Positions 11,425 to 20,061 are shown, counted from the first letter of the stretch. The stretch: 64,000 nucleotides of DNA from Streptomyces sp. GESEQ-4 (GCF_017948455.1 NZ_JAFFSU010000019.1:1-64000); one strand, 5' to 3'. The notes: a model not told the origin generated them from the sequence alone. Numbers and translations are program-made.

Positions 11425-12879
11425 TCAGCGCACGGTGGCTCCCGTGCACAGGTGCACGAGGTCGATCGCCTCGCCCTCGATCGCCTCGCCCTCGATCCGG
11501 AGGAACCCGCCGTCCACTTCGGCGTTGTCGGCCCGGGGCCTCTTCCACAGCGTGCTCCGTCGCCTGACGTCCACGGCGCGCAGGGAGAGATGATCGGACA
11601 GGACCGCGATCCCGTCCTTCACCGTGATCGCCTCGACGGGCCAGCCCGGGACCTCGACCTCCCACTGCTTCTTTCCGGTCCCGGCGGCGAGTGCGACGAC
11701 GCGTGAGTGTGTGGGGTCCTTCCCCGTCCCCGCGTTGATCTCCGAGGTCAGCCGGTCCTCGGCAGTGTCCCGGGTGAGAACCAGGCCGTTCGCCACGCGC
11801 AGGGCGACCGGCTGCCCGTATGCCGGAAGCGGGTAGGTCCATTTCGTCGTTCCGCTGGTGGGGTCCAGCGCGAGGACGTGGCCGTCGGCATGCAGGATCA
11901 CGGCTCCCTCGTGAACGAAGGGTCTGTCCTGACTCGACCGTGGAAATTCGCGGTGCCAGAGGACCTTGCCCGTCGCCGCCACGGCACAACTCACGTAGGC
12001 GGTGGTGCTGGACTCCGGATCGTTGGCGTCGCCGATCGACCAGTCGAAGAGCAGGACGACGTCGCCGGCGACCTGAAAGGGGTCTCCGAAGAGACCGTCC
12101 CGCACGTCGCGATGCCAGATCGCCCTTCCGGTGCCGGGCTGCAGACCGGTCACCAGGGCTCCTTCCAGCCGGGAGACGATCACCGCGTCCCGGTGGGGAA
12201 GAAAGCTCTGGATGTCATGGGTGGGGTGCGAGAACTCCCATACTTCCGCGCCGGTCTCCCCATCGACGGCATGCAGGACGTCGGTCGCTGTGCCCAGCAT
12301 GCCGAGCCTGGGTCTGAACAGCAGCAGGTCTCCGCTGACCGCCAGATCCGCCGGATGGCCGACCTTACGGCGCCACACCTCACGCCCCGTATCCGCCTCC
12401 AGGGCCATGACCACTCCGCCCCAGGCGTCCGAGAACTCCACGTTCGCGTCCTCGCCGGCCGTCCAGTACAGGGAGGTGAACAGGAGTTTCCCTCCACTGA
12501 CCGGCGGGTCCTGCTCCACGATGTCCGACGCGTCGGCATGCGGGTCACCGGCCCGCCGGGCACCGAGGCCGGTCGGCTGGAAGCGCCACTTCTCGGCACC
12601 GGTTCGGGCGCTGTAGGCCCAGATGCTCCCGCCCTCCCGGGCGACGAACAAGGATGCGCCGGCACGTACGACTGCCTTGTGGTTCAGCGGCAGGGCGATC
12701 GGCCACGACCTTGTTCTGGGGGGAGCGGCAGTCCGCGAAGGCTTCGGTGAACTGGGCGGCGGCTCAAGGACCTTCGGGTCGTCGGATACCGGGGATACGT
12801 CTCTCCGCTCGCGCCACAGCAGCCCTCCGCCGACCCCGCCGAGTGCCGCCGCCGCGAACAGAACGGTACGGCGGTTCAT
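11425..12879 (-). CDS. PQQ-type beta-propeller repeat protein, membrane-anchored or secreted
   Basis: A 484-residue protein starting MNRRTVLFAAAALGGVGGG, an N-terminal signal or anchor with an RR pair. A Ser/Pro-rich linker (about 35-60) precedes at least seven repeats of the PQQ/WD-like type, each with a T-G-x-x-x-W core: ARTGAEKWRF, ADTGREVWRR, GETGAEVWEF, PGTGRAIWHR, AATGKVLWHR, TSGTTKWTY and AGTGKKQWEV. Such propellers in actinobacteria are mostly non-enzymatic scaffolds or sensors outside the membrane. No quinoprotein calcium or disulfide signature was seen. The start ATG overlaps the upstream stop by four bases (ATGA), so it is co-translated with the 274-residue membrane protein. Confidence 0.85.
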   Translation of the reverse strand: MNRRTVLFAAAALGGVGGGLLWRERRDVSPVSDDPKVLEPPPSSPKPSRTAAPPRTRSWPIALPLNHKAVVRAGASLFVAREGGSIWAYSARTGAEKWRFQPTGLGARRAGDPHADASDIVEQDPPVSGGKLLFTSLYWTAGEDANVEFSDAWGGVVMALEADTGREVWRRKVGHPADLAVSGDLLLFRPRLGMLGTATDVLHAVDGETGAEVWEFSHPTHDIQSFLPHRDAVIVSRLEGALVTGLQPGTGRAIWHRDVRDGLFGDPFQVAGDVVLLFDWSIGDANDPESSTTAYVSCAVAATGKVLWHREFPRSSQDRPFVHEGAVILHADGHVLALDPTSGTTKWTYPLPAYGQPVALRVANGLVLTRDTAEDRLTSEINAGTGKDPTHSRVVALAAGTGKKQWEVEVPGWPVEAITVKDGIAVLSDHLSLRAVDVRRRSTLWKRPRADNAEVDGGFLRIEGEAIEGEAIDLVHLCTGATVR

Positions 12880-13700
12880 TCGCCGGACCGGGCGCGAGTC
12901 TTGGCGTACAGCTCCCGCAGCGCCGGCGTCACACTGCCGTCGCCCGCTTTCCGCCCCGCCATGAAGTCGTTGACGATCGAGTCCCGGCATGTCCACTCCC
13001 CGAACGCGCCGAGCCTGTCGGAGTTCGAAGCGAACGAGAATTCCCCCGTCACCGGCGTGAATACCTCGGCGTCGGACTCCTTGAGCTCGAGGGTCACGCG
13101 GTAGAGCCATACCGGGCTGGAGTTGGAGATCGGCTTCTCGGTGCCGAAGGTGATGGCGAGCGTGTCTCCCCGCCGGGGTTTCACCTCGAAGCGCACCGGC
13201 ACGGTCTCCTTGGCGCCGGCGGTCACGTCCGAGGGGACGCGATAGGTGTACGTACCGGTGACCACGAGGTCTCCGCCGACGGCAGCGCACGGGTCCAGCC
13301 TGCGGATCTCCTTGAAGGTGATCCGTGCCTCGGTGATCACGGCCGCGAGGTCGCCGCCGTTCTTGAGGGTGACCGCCACGGCCGGAGTCGTGAGCGGATA
13401 CTTGGCGGTCTGCTCACCCGTGGCCAACGACTTTTCGACGTGCTCCACCTCCAGTTCCCGCACGTCGGCCGCCTCGACCGTCACCTTCGCCTCGGGCGCC
13501 TGCTCCCACGGATTGGGCAGCCAGCCGAACAGCACACTGGTGGTGGCGGCGACCATCGCGAGCGCGGAGCCCTCAAGGACTCTCTTCGTGACCGGCCGGC
13601 GGGCAACCGCGCGGATACGGCTCCGTGATCTCGCGATGCGTGAGGGGGCGGGAGTGCTCAAATCAGGGACCTCGCAGCACAGTTGCGGCCAGTTGGCCAT
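12876..13700 (-). CDS. Single-pass membrane protein with extracellular beta-rich domain, function unknown
   Basis: A 274-residue protein of no recognised family. A basic N-terminus (SRIARSRSRIRAVARRPVTKR) leads into one hydrophobic helix (about 42-60, LEGSALAMVAATTSVLFGW), so the C-terminal 210 residues face outward. The outer part is rich in beta-type segments (AVAVTLKNGGDLAAVITEARITF, RFEVKPRRGDTLAITFGTEK), reminiscent of an Ig-like or CARDB-like fold, and has two cysteines (DPCAAV, WTCRDS). The stop overlaps the start of the PQQ-type gene by four bases. The two products probably act together at the cell surface. Confidence 0.75.
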   Translation of the reverse strand: MANWPQLCCEVPDLSTPAPSRIARSRSRIRAVARRPVTKRVLEGSALAMVAATTSVLFGWLPNPWEQAPEAKVTVEAADVRELEVEHVEKSLATGEQTAKYPLTTPAVAVTLKNGGDLAAVITEARITFKEIRRLDPCAAVGGDLVVTGTYTYRVPSDVTAGAKETVPVRFEVKPRRGDTLAITFGTEKPISNSSPVWLYRVTLELKESDAEVFTPVTGEFSFASNSDRLGAFGEWTCRDSIVNDFMAGRKAGDGSVTPALRELYAKTRARSGE

Positions 13701-13867
13701 CGATTCGGCGCGAGCGTACTGACGCCCGCCGCCGCGGCCGCCGCGATCGCGAGGAGATCACCCGTTCGTGAGCGGATCGGCACGAAGGGTGGTCGAGGTG
13801 TGACGCACGCGGTAAAGCCGACCCGCGGGCTTCGATGAACGGCAAGTGAATGCCACACTGGTCTCCC

Positions 13868-14503
13868 GTGAGCTCCCAACCCGCCATACCGACGCGAGTC
13901 GTGCTGCTCTGCGGCCCCTCCGGCTCCGGCAAGTCCCTGCTCGCCGCCCGCTCCGGCCTTCCGGTGCTGCGGCTCGACGACTTCTACAAGGAGGGCGACG
14001 ACCCGACGCTGCCGCAGGTCCTCGGGAGCTCCGACATCGACTGGGACCATCCCGACTCCTGGGACGCGGACACCGCCGTCGCCGCCATCGCGGAGCTGTG
14101 CCGCACGGGTCGTACGGACGTCCCGCTGTACGACATCGCCCGCAGCGCCCGCACCGGCGCGGAGACCGTCGACATCGGGCGCACCCCGCTGTTCATCGCG
14201 GAGGGCATCTTCGCCGCCGAGATCGTCACACGCTGCCGTGAGCTCGGCGTCCTGGCCGACGCGCTGTGTCTGAGCCGCGGACCGGTCAGGACCTTCCGGC
14301 GCCGTTTCCTGCGGGACCTCAAGGAGGGGCGCAAGTCCGTGCCGTTCCTGCTGCGGCGGGGCTGGCGGCTGATGCGCGCCGAGCGGTCCATCGTGGCCCG
14401 GCAGACCGCGCTGGGCGCGTACGCCTGCGACCGCGACGAGGCGATGGGGCGGCTGGCGGACGCGGCGGCCGGGCGGTGCGCGACGGCTCGTACGGCCGTC
14501 TAG
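13868..14503 (+). CDS. Uridine kinase-like P-loop ATPase
   Basis: About 211 residues with GTG at 13868 (an ATG lies six codons upstream at 13850). The Walker A motif GPSGSGKS sits near the N-terminus. LRLDDFYKEGDDPTLP and IDWDHPDSWD correspond to the nucleoside-binding part of uridine kinases, and LFIAEGIFAAEIV to the Walker B region. It could phosphorylate uridine or cytidine, which suits the nucleoside theme of the neighbourhood, although the strict uridine/cytidine kinase family is not certain. A strong hairpin follows the stop. Confidence 0.8.
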   Translation: MSSQPAIPTRVVLLCGPSGSGKSLLAARSGLPVLRLDDFYKEGDDPTLPQVLGSSDIDWDHPDSWDADTAVAAIAELCRTGRTDVPLYDIARSARTGAETVDIGRTPLFIAEGIFAAEIVTRCRELGVLADALCLSRGPVRTFRRRFLRDLKEGRKSVPFLLRRGWRLMRAERSIVARQTALGAYACDRDEAMGRLADAAAGRCATARTAV

Positions 14504-14550
14504 GCGCGGTCGAGGCCTCGTACCGCACACACGAATGCCGCACGCACGAA

Positions 14551-14596
14551 AGCGGGACTGGACGGACCCCCCGGCCCACCAGTCCCGCTCCTTTTG
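14551..14596 (+). terminator. Rho-independent terminator of the uridine-kinase-like gene
   Basis: Arms AGCGGGACTGG (14551-14561) and CCAGTCCCGCT (14579-14589) make an 11-bp stem, followed by CCTTTTGTG. It lies 48 bases past the stop and also faces the convergent sigQ gene, so it may act in both directions. Confidence 0.8.
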
Positions 14597-14696
14597 TGCT
14601 CCCCCGTGATCCCCGTGGTGCTTCCCCCGTGACCCCGTTGGTTCCCCCCGGAACCGTTCCCCCGTGCTACCCCGTTACTTGCTTCCCCCCAGACCT

Positions 14697-15443
14697 TCAG
14701 GCGACAAGCTCCCCGAAGGACTCCTCCTCGTCACGGCCGAAGCTGAGGACCTCGTCCTCGCGCAGCCGGCGCAGGGAGCGCCAGATGCTGGACTTCACCG
14801 TGCCGACACTGATGTCGAGGATCTCCGCGATCTCCGGGTCGGTGCGGCCCTCGTAGTAACGGAGGACCAGCATCGTCCGCTGGAGTTCGGGCAGCCGGGC
14901 CAGCGCCTGCCACAGGACCGCGCGCAGTTCCGTGCCGCGCATCGCGTCCGTGTCGCCGGGCGTCTCCGGCAGTTCCTCGGTCGGGTATTCGTTCAGCTTG
15001 CGGCGGCGCCACGCGCTGATGTGCAGGTTGGTCATGGTGCGGCGGAGGTAGCCCCCGACCGCGGCCTTGTCACTGATCCGGTCCCACGCCCGGTACGTCG
15101 AGAACAGCGCACTCTGCAGCAGGTCCTCGGCCTCGAAGCGGTCGCCGGTGAGGTGGTAGGCGGTTGCGTACAGGGAGGCGCGGCGCTCCTGGACGTAGGC
15201 GGTGAACTCCGCCTCCGACAGCGAGCGCCGACGCTCCCCCGAGTCCTCCCCGTACGCGGTTCCCCCGTGTGTTTCCCCCGTGAGACCGTCAACCACCGTC
15301 ATGTACGCGGTGTGCTGACGCCCGGTGCCGCGAGCGCACCCCCGCCCGCTCACGGCACCGGACTTCTCGGAACCCCGGCCCCCGTTCACGTCGTGCAGAC
15401 GCGTGACAACTGCGCTTGCGCTCGTGCTGTGCAGCGTGTTCAT
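14697..15443 (-). CDS. sigQ: ECF/SigE-type RNA polymerase sigma factor SigQ
   Basis: A 248-residue sigma factor with a long N-terminal extension. Region 2 reads LYATAYHLTGDRFEAEDLLQSALFSTYRAW and region 4 LPELQRTMLVLRYYEGRTDPEIAEILDISVGTVKSSIWR. I placed the start at 15443 (MNTLHSTSASAVV), which has GGGGGGCGCGAG before it; a start at MTVVDGL (15302) is also possible. It is divergent from afsQ1, the arrangement known for sigQ-afsQ1-afsQ2 in S. coelicolor, where AfsQ1 activates sigQ and SigQ counters antibiotic activation by the system. The region between carries AfsQ1-type direct repeats. Name assigned from family and synteny. Confidence 0.88.
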   Translation of the reverse strand: MNTLHSTSASAVVTRLHDVNGGRGSEKSGAVSGRGCARGTGRQHTAYMTVVDGLTGETHGGTAYGEDSGERRRSLSEAEFTAYVQERRASLYATAYHLTGDRFEAEDLLQSALFSTYRAWDRISDKAAVGGYLRRTMTNLHISAWRRRKLNEYPTEELPETPGDTDAMRGTELRAVLWQALARLPELQRTMLVLRYYEGRTDPEIAEILDISVGTVKSSIWRSLRRLREDEVLSFGRDEEESFGELVA

Positions 15444-15563
15444 CTCGCGCCCCCCGTCGTGGACTTCCCGGTGTTCGTTCTCGCTCGGCCTGGTCTGCGG
15501 CCTCGCTTCCTTGCCTGTGCCCAAAAGCTTGCCGAGCCGACTTCATGGCCGTGTCCGCCGACT

Positions 15564-15603
15564 GTCACAGACCTGTCACAGGGGCCTGTGACAGGTACCT
15601 CAC
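15564..15603. promoter_or_regulatory. AfsQ1-type binding region between sigQ and afsQ1
   Basis: GTCAC-N6-GTCAC (15564-15579) is an exact match to the GTnAC-N6-GTnAC consensus I recall for AfsQ1. A second near match in the other orientation, GTGAC-N6-CTCAC, is at 15588-15603. Overlapping them, 15571-15596 is a 26-bp palindrome with 12-base arms (ACCTGTCACAGG / CCTGTGACAGGT) around GG. It lies about 120 bp from each start codon and could serve both genes. Confidence 0.8.
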
Positions 15604-15686
15604 AGTCCGATCACGGAAAACAGCGCTACGTGCACGGACCCGTACAAGTGTCGAAACCCCAGCCCCGCATGGGCCAGAATGAGCGC

Positions 15687-16364
15687 GTGCCTTCCCTGTT
15701 GCTGATCGAGGACGACGACGCCATCCGTACGGCCCTGGAGCTGTCACTGACGCGCCAGGGACATCGGGTTGCCACCGCTGCCACCGGTGAGGACGGTCTG
15801 AAGCTCTTGCGCGAGCAGCGGCCGGACCTGATCGTGCTGGACGTGATGCTGCCCGGCATCGACGGCTTCGAGGTGTGCCGGCGCATCCGGCGCACGGACC
15901 AGCTGCCGATCATCCTGCTCACCGCGCGCAGTGACGACATCGACATCGTCGTCGGGCTGGAGTCCGGCGCGGACGACTATGTCGTCAAACCCGTGCAGGG
16001 ACGGGTGCTCGACGCCCGGATCCGGGCCGTGCTGCGGCGCGGGGAGCGGGAGGCGAACGATGCGGCGACCTTCGGCAGCCTGGTGATCGACCGGGCGGCG
16101 ATGACCGTGACGAAGAACGGCGAGGATCTCCAGCTCACGCCGACCGAGCTGCGGCTGCTCCTCGAGCTGAGCCGGCGGCCCGGTCAGGCGCTGTCCCGGC
16201 AGCAGCTGCTGCGGCTGGTGTGGGAGCACGACTACCTCGGTGACTCACGGCTGGTGGACGCCTGTGTGCAGCGGCTGCGGGCGAAGGTGGAGGACGTGCC
16301 GTCGTCCCCGACGCTGATCCGGACGGTGCGCGGCGTCGGCTACCGGCTGGACAGTCCTCAGTGA
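15687..16364 (+). CDS. afsQ1: Two-component response regulator AfsQ1 (OmpR/PhoB family)
   Basis: A 225-residue response regulator. The receiver domain has the acidic pocket LLIEDDDA, the phospho-acceptor Asp in IVLDVMLPG (about D52), the conserved Thr in LLTAR and Lys in YVVKP. A winged-helix DNA-binding domain follows, with LTPTELRLLLELSRRPGQALSR and TVRGVGYRL. GTG at 15687 (VPSLLLIEDDD) matches the expected 225 residues; an ATG at 15669 is possible. It is followed by its kinase gene with a GTGA overlap. In S. coelicolor this system affects antibiotic production and nitrogen metabolism with glutamate as nitrogen source. Confidence 0.94.
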   Translation: MPSLLLIEDDDAIRTALELSLTRQGHRVATAATGEDGLKLLREQRPDLIVLDVMLPGIDGFEVCRRIRRTDQLPIILLTARSDDIDIVVGLESGADDYVVKPVQGRVLDARIRAVLRRGEREANDAATFGSLVIDRAAMTVTKNGEDLQLTPTELRLLLELSRRPGQALSRQQLLRLVWEHDYLGDSRLVDACVQRLRAKVEDVPSSPTLIRTVRGVGYRLDSPQ

Positions 16365-17935
16365 CACCAGCGCACGGGGGCTTCCGCGGCTGGGCCGCGG
16401 CACGCGCACGACAGGTGGCCCGGCTGCGTTTCACCAGTCTGCGGCTGCGGCTGGTCGTCGTCTTCGGTCTGGTCGCGCTGACCGCCGCGGTGTCCGCGTC
16501 CGCGATCGCGTACTGGCTCAACCGCGAGGCGGTGCTCACCCGCACCCAGGACGCCGTGCTGGCCGACTTCCAGCAGGAGATGCAGAACCGCGCGGGCGCC
16601 CTGCCCGAGCACCCCACCCAGGACGAACTGCAGCACACCGCGGGCCAGATGGCGAACAGCAGCCAGCGCTTCAGCGTGCTGCTCGTCGCCCAGGACGACA
16701 ACGGCCGGACGGTGTACGGCAACTCCGGCGCCCTGGACGGCTTCGCGCTCCAGGACGTGCCCAAGTCGCTGCGTACGGCGGTGAACAAGGAGCAGGAGGT
16801 CAACGCGAACAACAAGTACGCGTACCACCTGTACTGGCAGCGCACCGTCGAGGACGGCACCCCTTATCTGGTGGCCGGCACGAAGGTGATCGGCGGCGGG
16901 CCGACCGGCTACATGCTCAAGTCGCTGGAGCCGGAGGCGAAGGACCTCAACTCCCTCGCCTGGTCGCTGGGGATCGCCACGGGCCTGGCGCTGATCGGCT
17001 CCGCGCTGCTCGCGCAGGCCGCCGCCACGACCGTACTCAAGCCCGTGCACCGGCTCGGGGTCGCCGCCCGGCGGCTCGGCGAGGGCAAGCTGGACACCCG
17101 GCTGAGGGTGTCCGGGACCGATGAACTGGCCGATCTGTCAAGGACGTTCAACGACGCGGCAGAAGCGCTGGAGAAGCGGGTCGCCGAGATGGCCGCGCGG
17201 GAGGACTCGTCCCGGCGGTTCGTCGCGGACATGAGCCATGAACTCCGTACGCCGCTCACCGCGATCACCGCCGTGACGGAGATCCTGGAGGAGGAGCTGG
17301 AGGCGGAGTCCGGGTCGATGGACCCGATGATCGAGCCCGCCGTACGGCTCGTCGTCAGTGAGACGCGGCGGCTGAACGACCTGGTCGAGAACCTGATGGA
17401 GGTCACCCGCTTCGACGCGGGCACCGCTCGGCTCGTCCTGGACGACGTCGACATCGCCGACCAGATCACCGCCTGCATCGACGCGCGGGCCTGGCTGGAC
17501 GCGGTGGAGCTGAACGCCGAGCGCGGCATCCACGCCCGGCTCGACCCGCGCCGCCTGGACGTGATCATGGCGAACCTGATCGGCAACGCGCTCAAGCACG
17601 GCGGGTCGCCGGTGCAGGTGTCGGTGCGTGAGGCCGTCGAGGACGTCGTCATCGAGGTGCGCGACCACGGGCCCGGCATCCCCGAGGACGTCCTGCCGCA
17701 CGTCTTCGACCGCTTCTACAAGGCGAGCGCCTCCCGGCCGCGCTCCGAAGGCAGCGGGCTCGGCCTGTCCATCGCCATGGAGAGCGCGCACATCCACGGC
17801 GGCGCGATCACCGCCGCCAACTCCCCCGAGGGCGGTGCGGTGTTCACGCTGTCGCTGCCGCGGGACGCGTCGGAGCTGACGGCGCAGGAGACCGACGAGA
17901 AGAAGAACGGCAAGCGCGCGGAGGGCGAGGCCTGA
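16361..17935 (+). CDS. afsQ2: Sensor histidine kinase AfsQ2
   Basis: A 524-residue membrane histidine kinase. Helix 1 (about 33-53, LVVVFGLVALTAAVSAS) and helix 2 (about 203-222) border an extracellular sensor domain rich in Gln and Asn (about 55-200). HAMP follows (VLKPVHRLGVAARRLGEG). The phospho-accepting His is in DMSHELRTPLTAI, and the ATPase has N box LIGNALKHGG, DHGPGIPEDV and GSGLGLSIAM. GTG at 16361 overlaps the afsQ1 stop (GTGA), and the gene overlaps the following lipoprotein gene by one base, so regulator, kinase and lipoprotein are one operon. Confidence 0.94.
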   Translation: MTPAHGGFRGWAAARARQVARLRFTSLRLRLVVVFGLVALTAAVSASAIAYWLNREAVLTRTQDAVLADFQQEMQNRAGALPEHPTQDELQHTAGQMANSSQRFSVLLVAQDDNGRTVYGNSGALDGFALQDVPKSLRTAVNKEQEVNANNKYAYHLYWQRTVEDGTPYLVAGTKVIGGGPTGYMLKSLEPEAKDLNSLAWSLGIATGLALIGSALLAQAAATTVLKPVHRLGVAARRLGEGKLDTRLRVSGTDELADLSRTFNDAAEALEKRVAEMAAREDSSRRFVADMSHELRTPLTAITAVTEILEEELEAESGSMDPMIEPAVRLVVSETRRLNDLVENLMEVTRFDAGTARLVLDDVDIADQITACIDARAWLDAVELNAERGIHARLDPRRLDVIMANLIGNALKHGGSPVQVSVREAVEDVVIEVRDHGPGIPEDVLPHVFDRFYKASASRPRSEGSGLGLSIAMESAHIHGGAITAANSPEGGAVFTLSLPRDASELTAQETDEKKNGKRAEGEA

Positions 17936-18540
17936 TGACCGTACGCCGATGGGCGGCCGTTCCCGTGCTCGCCGTGCTGCTGGCCGGGTGCGGGATCCGG
18001 GCCACCGAGGTGCCGACGGACTTCGGGCCCGCGCCGTCGCGTGTGCAGTGCGCGCAGACCGAGCAGGACGTCTCGACGCAGGCCTCGCGCGGGCTGCCGG
18101 TCCAGGTCTTCCTGCTGTGCCGGTCGTCCCTGGTGGCCGTCGACCGGACCGTACGGGTGCCCGACGGCGCCGTGGACTCCGAGCGGCGGGTGCTGGTGGC
18201 GCAGGAACTCCTCGACGAGCTGGCGCAGACTCCGTCGGCGGCCGAGAAGGAGGCCGGGTACACCACCGATGTACGCGGCGGCATGACCGTCGACGGCCCG
18301 CGCCCCGGCGACCCGGAGGACGCGCTGCGGCTGAGCACCCCGCCCGAGGACCTCACCTCCTACGCCCTCGCACAGACCGTCTGCACCCTCTCCGACTCCG
18401 CCGCGGCCGAGGGCGACGGCTCGGTCATCCTCGGCGGCCCGGACACCGAGCCCGTACAGCGCTACGAGTGCACCGCCGAGGTCCGCTCGAGGCCGGGCAC
18501 GCAGGCGCCGCCTTCGACGGGGGTCACGGGCGGCGAGTAG
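17935..18540 (+). CDS. Lipoprotein of the afsQ operon
   Basis: A 201-residue lipoprotein with signal MTVRRWAAVPVLAVLLAGC, the lipobox being LLAGC. Mature protein motifs include VQVFLLCRSSLVAVDRTV and AQELLDELAQTPSAAEKEAG, resembling the GerMN-type domain seen in other actinobacterial lipoproteins linked to two-component systems such as LpqB. That resemblance is a guess from pattern. Its ATG overlaps the afsQ2 stop (TGATG), which points to a role in signal input or feedback to the sensor kinase. Confidence 0.87.
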   Translation: MTVRRWAAVPVLAVLLAGCGIRATEVPTDFGPAPSRVQCAQTEQDVSTQASRGLPVQVFLLCRSSLVAVDRTVRVPDGAVDSERRVLVAQELLDELAQTPSAAEKEAGYTTDVRGGMTVDGPRPGDPEDALRLSTPPEDLTSYALAQTVCTLSDSAAAEGDGSVILGGPDTEPVQRYECTAEVRSRPGTQAPPSTGVTGGE

Positions 18541-18582
18541 CCCGATCCGCAGGGCCACTGTCCCGACCGGCGAGTGAGCCGA

Positions 18583-18670
18583 AGGGGCGCGCCTGTGTCG
18601 AGAGGCCGAACGCGCGGAGGCCCGAAGGGTCGAGCACGATCGGCCTCTCGACACAGGCTTTGGCGCCCCG
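18583..18670. repeat. Long hairpin with 19-bp perfect stem after the afsQ operon
   Basis: The arms 18591-18609 and 18640-18658 are perfect 19-base complements (GCCTGTGTCGAGAGGCCGA and its complement). They are extended outward by GGGGCGC (18583-18589) against GCGCCCC (18663-18669) with a TTTG bulge. The loop is 30 bases. It follows the lipoprotein stop by 43 bases and precedes the VanZ-like gene. No U-tract is present. A terminator or processing hairpin is likely. There is no gene in this 230-bp gap. Confidence 0.75.
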
Positions 18671-18772
18671 GAGGCGAACCGAGCCTCGAAAAAAGGGGTG
18701 TGTCGCATGCCTCATACATCTGTGTGTCGACATTGCGGAACCGATCGTGCAGAGGGCCGCGTCTAGGGGGGC

Positions 18773-19324
18773 GTGCAGCGTGAAGGCTCCATCGGCGGCG
18801 GCGCCGCGATTCGCATCCGTGTGGCAGGGGGTGTCCTCCTCGCCGCACACCTCGCGTTCGTCGCCTGGCTCACGCTGCGTCCGCTGGACGTCCCCTGGGT
18901 GATGCCCGCCAATCTGCGTCCGTTCGCCGGCATCCGCGCCGATCTGGCGCTGGGCTGGCCGGAGGCGGCCCGGCGCATCGGCGAGGGGCTCGCGCTCCTC
19001 GCGCCGCTGGGCGTGCTGCTCCCGCTGGCCCACGGCAGACTCCTCGCCTCCCCGCTCGGCTCCCTGGTCCGTACGATCACCGCGGGCGCCCTGATCTCGC
19101 TCGGCATCGAACTCCTGCAGACCGGCGTGCCCGGCCAGATCGTCGACGTCGACTCGCTCCTGCTGAACACGGTGGGCGTCGCCCTCGCGCATCTGACGCT
19201 GGTCCCGGCGGGCCGCCTGGCGCTCCGCCGCAGGACCGAGCGCAAACGGCGTACGACCGTCCGCCAGGAGGAGCCGGCTCAGGGTCGCACCCCGACGATT
19301 CCCAGGGTCGGGATCGCACCGTAG
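18773..19324 (+). CDS. VanZ-like membrane protein
   Basis: A 183-residue membrane protein with three or four hydrophobic helices (about 17-33, 62-80, 96-115 and 130-150) and the VanZ-family pattern: AFVAWLTLRPLDVPWVMPANLRPF near the N-terminus and GIELLQTGVPGQIVDVDSLLLNTVGVALA. VanZ relatives are linked to glycopeptide tolerance in enterococci, but most actinobacterial members have unknown function. GTG at 18773 is used; the C-terminus is basic and polar. Confidence 0.82.
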   Translation: MQREGSIGGGAAIRIRVAGGVLLAAHLAFVAWLTLRPLDVPWVMPANLRPFAGIRADLALGWPEAARRIGEGLALLAPLGVLLPLAHGRLLASPLGSLVRTITAGALISLGIELLQTGVPGQIVDVDSLLLNTVGVALAHLTLVPAGRLALRRRTERKRRTTVRQEEPAQGRTPTIPRVGIAP

Positions 19325-19415
19325 AGCGACGCTTTGCCCCCTTCGTCGCCGTAGCGTTGAAGACAGACGAGGCCACCACAGAGGGCCTCACACCAACGCT
19401 CACGAAGGAGCCGCA

Positions 19416-19616
19416 ATGACCGCCCTTGCCCGCCCCACCAACGGCCGCATGATCGGCGGAGTGTGCGCTGCGCTGGCACGGCGCTTCGGCACCTCCGCGA
19501 CCACGATGCGCGTGATCTTCGTCCTGTCCTGTCTGCTGCCGGGCCCGCAGTTCCTGCTCTACATCGCGCTGTGGATCTTCCTACCCTCGGAGGGGAAGGC
19601 CCGCGCGTCCTGGTAA
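19416..19616 (+). CDS. PspC-domain small membrane protein
   Basis: A 66-residue protein consisting of one PspC domain. TNGRMIGGVCAALARRFGTSATTMRVIF is the conserved N-terminal half, and FLLYIALWIFLPSE the membrane helix. A strong ribosome-binding site (GAAGGAGCCGCA) precedes the ATG. PspC-type proteins are stress-associated membrane proteins; this short form is common in Streptomyces. Confidence 0.9.
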   Translation: MTALARPTNGRMIGGVCAALARRFGTSATTMRVIFVLSCLLPGPQFLLYIALWIFLPSEGKARASW

Positions 19617-19657
19617 GCCCCTGGCGCACTGGTAAGCGCCTTGCGCATCAACGCCGA

Positions 19658-19690
19658 TGGGGCGCACCCCGAGTAACGGGGTGCGCCCCA
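19658..19690. terminator. Bidirectional terminator hairpin
   Basis: Arms TGGGGCGCACCCC (19658-19670) and GGGGTGCGCCCCA (19678-19690) form a 13-bp stem with loop GAGTAAC. It separates the PspC gene from the convergent secreted-protein gene. Confidence 0.82.
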
Positions 19691-19713
19691 CCGGCGCGCT
19701 TCGTGGGCTTGGC

Positions 19714-20061
19714 TCAGCCCACCGGCACCGCCTGGACCGGCACGGCCTGCACCGGCATCCCGCCGAGCAGCAGGGAGGCCGGGGAGGTGAGGCCCTGGGC
19801 CAGGGCCCATCCGGCGAGGGTGGGGCCGGTGACCGGGGTGAGCACGTACGCCCCCTCGACGCCGCGCTCCTTCTCGCCGGCCGGCAGGGTCTTGGAGACG
19901 TCCTCCGCCGGCAGCGCCGCGGTGACCATCTTTGCGGTGTTCACCACCGACCCGGTGTCCGGAACGACGGCCGGGGCGGCGTGCGCGGCGCCGGTTCCGG
20001 CTGCGGCGAAGGCGGCACCGAGCGCGGCGACACCGAGGGTCTTGGCAGCAGACTGCTTCAT
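19714..20061 (-). CDS. Small secreted protein of unknown function
   Basis: A 115-residue protein starting MKQSAAKTLGVAALGAAFAA with a clear Sec signal peptide, cleavage expected near GAAHA-AP (about residue 30). The mature part is small and hydrophobic (VNTAKMVTAALPAEDVSKTLP, LAGWALAQGLTSPASLLLGG), with a short repeat MPVQAVPVQAVPVG at the C-terminus and no cysteine. I see no enzyme motif. The start at 20061 was preferred over an upstream one because the signal peptide then begins directly. Confidence 0.8.
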   Translation of the reverse strand: MKQSAAKTLGVAALGAAFAAAGTGAAHAAPAVVPDTGSVVNTAKMVTAALPAEDVSKTLPAGEKERGVEGAYVLTPVTGPTLAGWALAQGLTSPASLLLGGMPVQAVPVQAVPVG

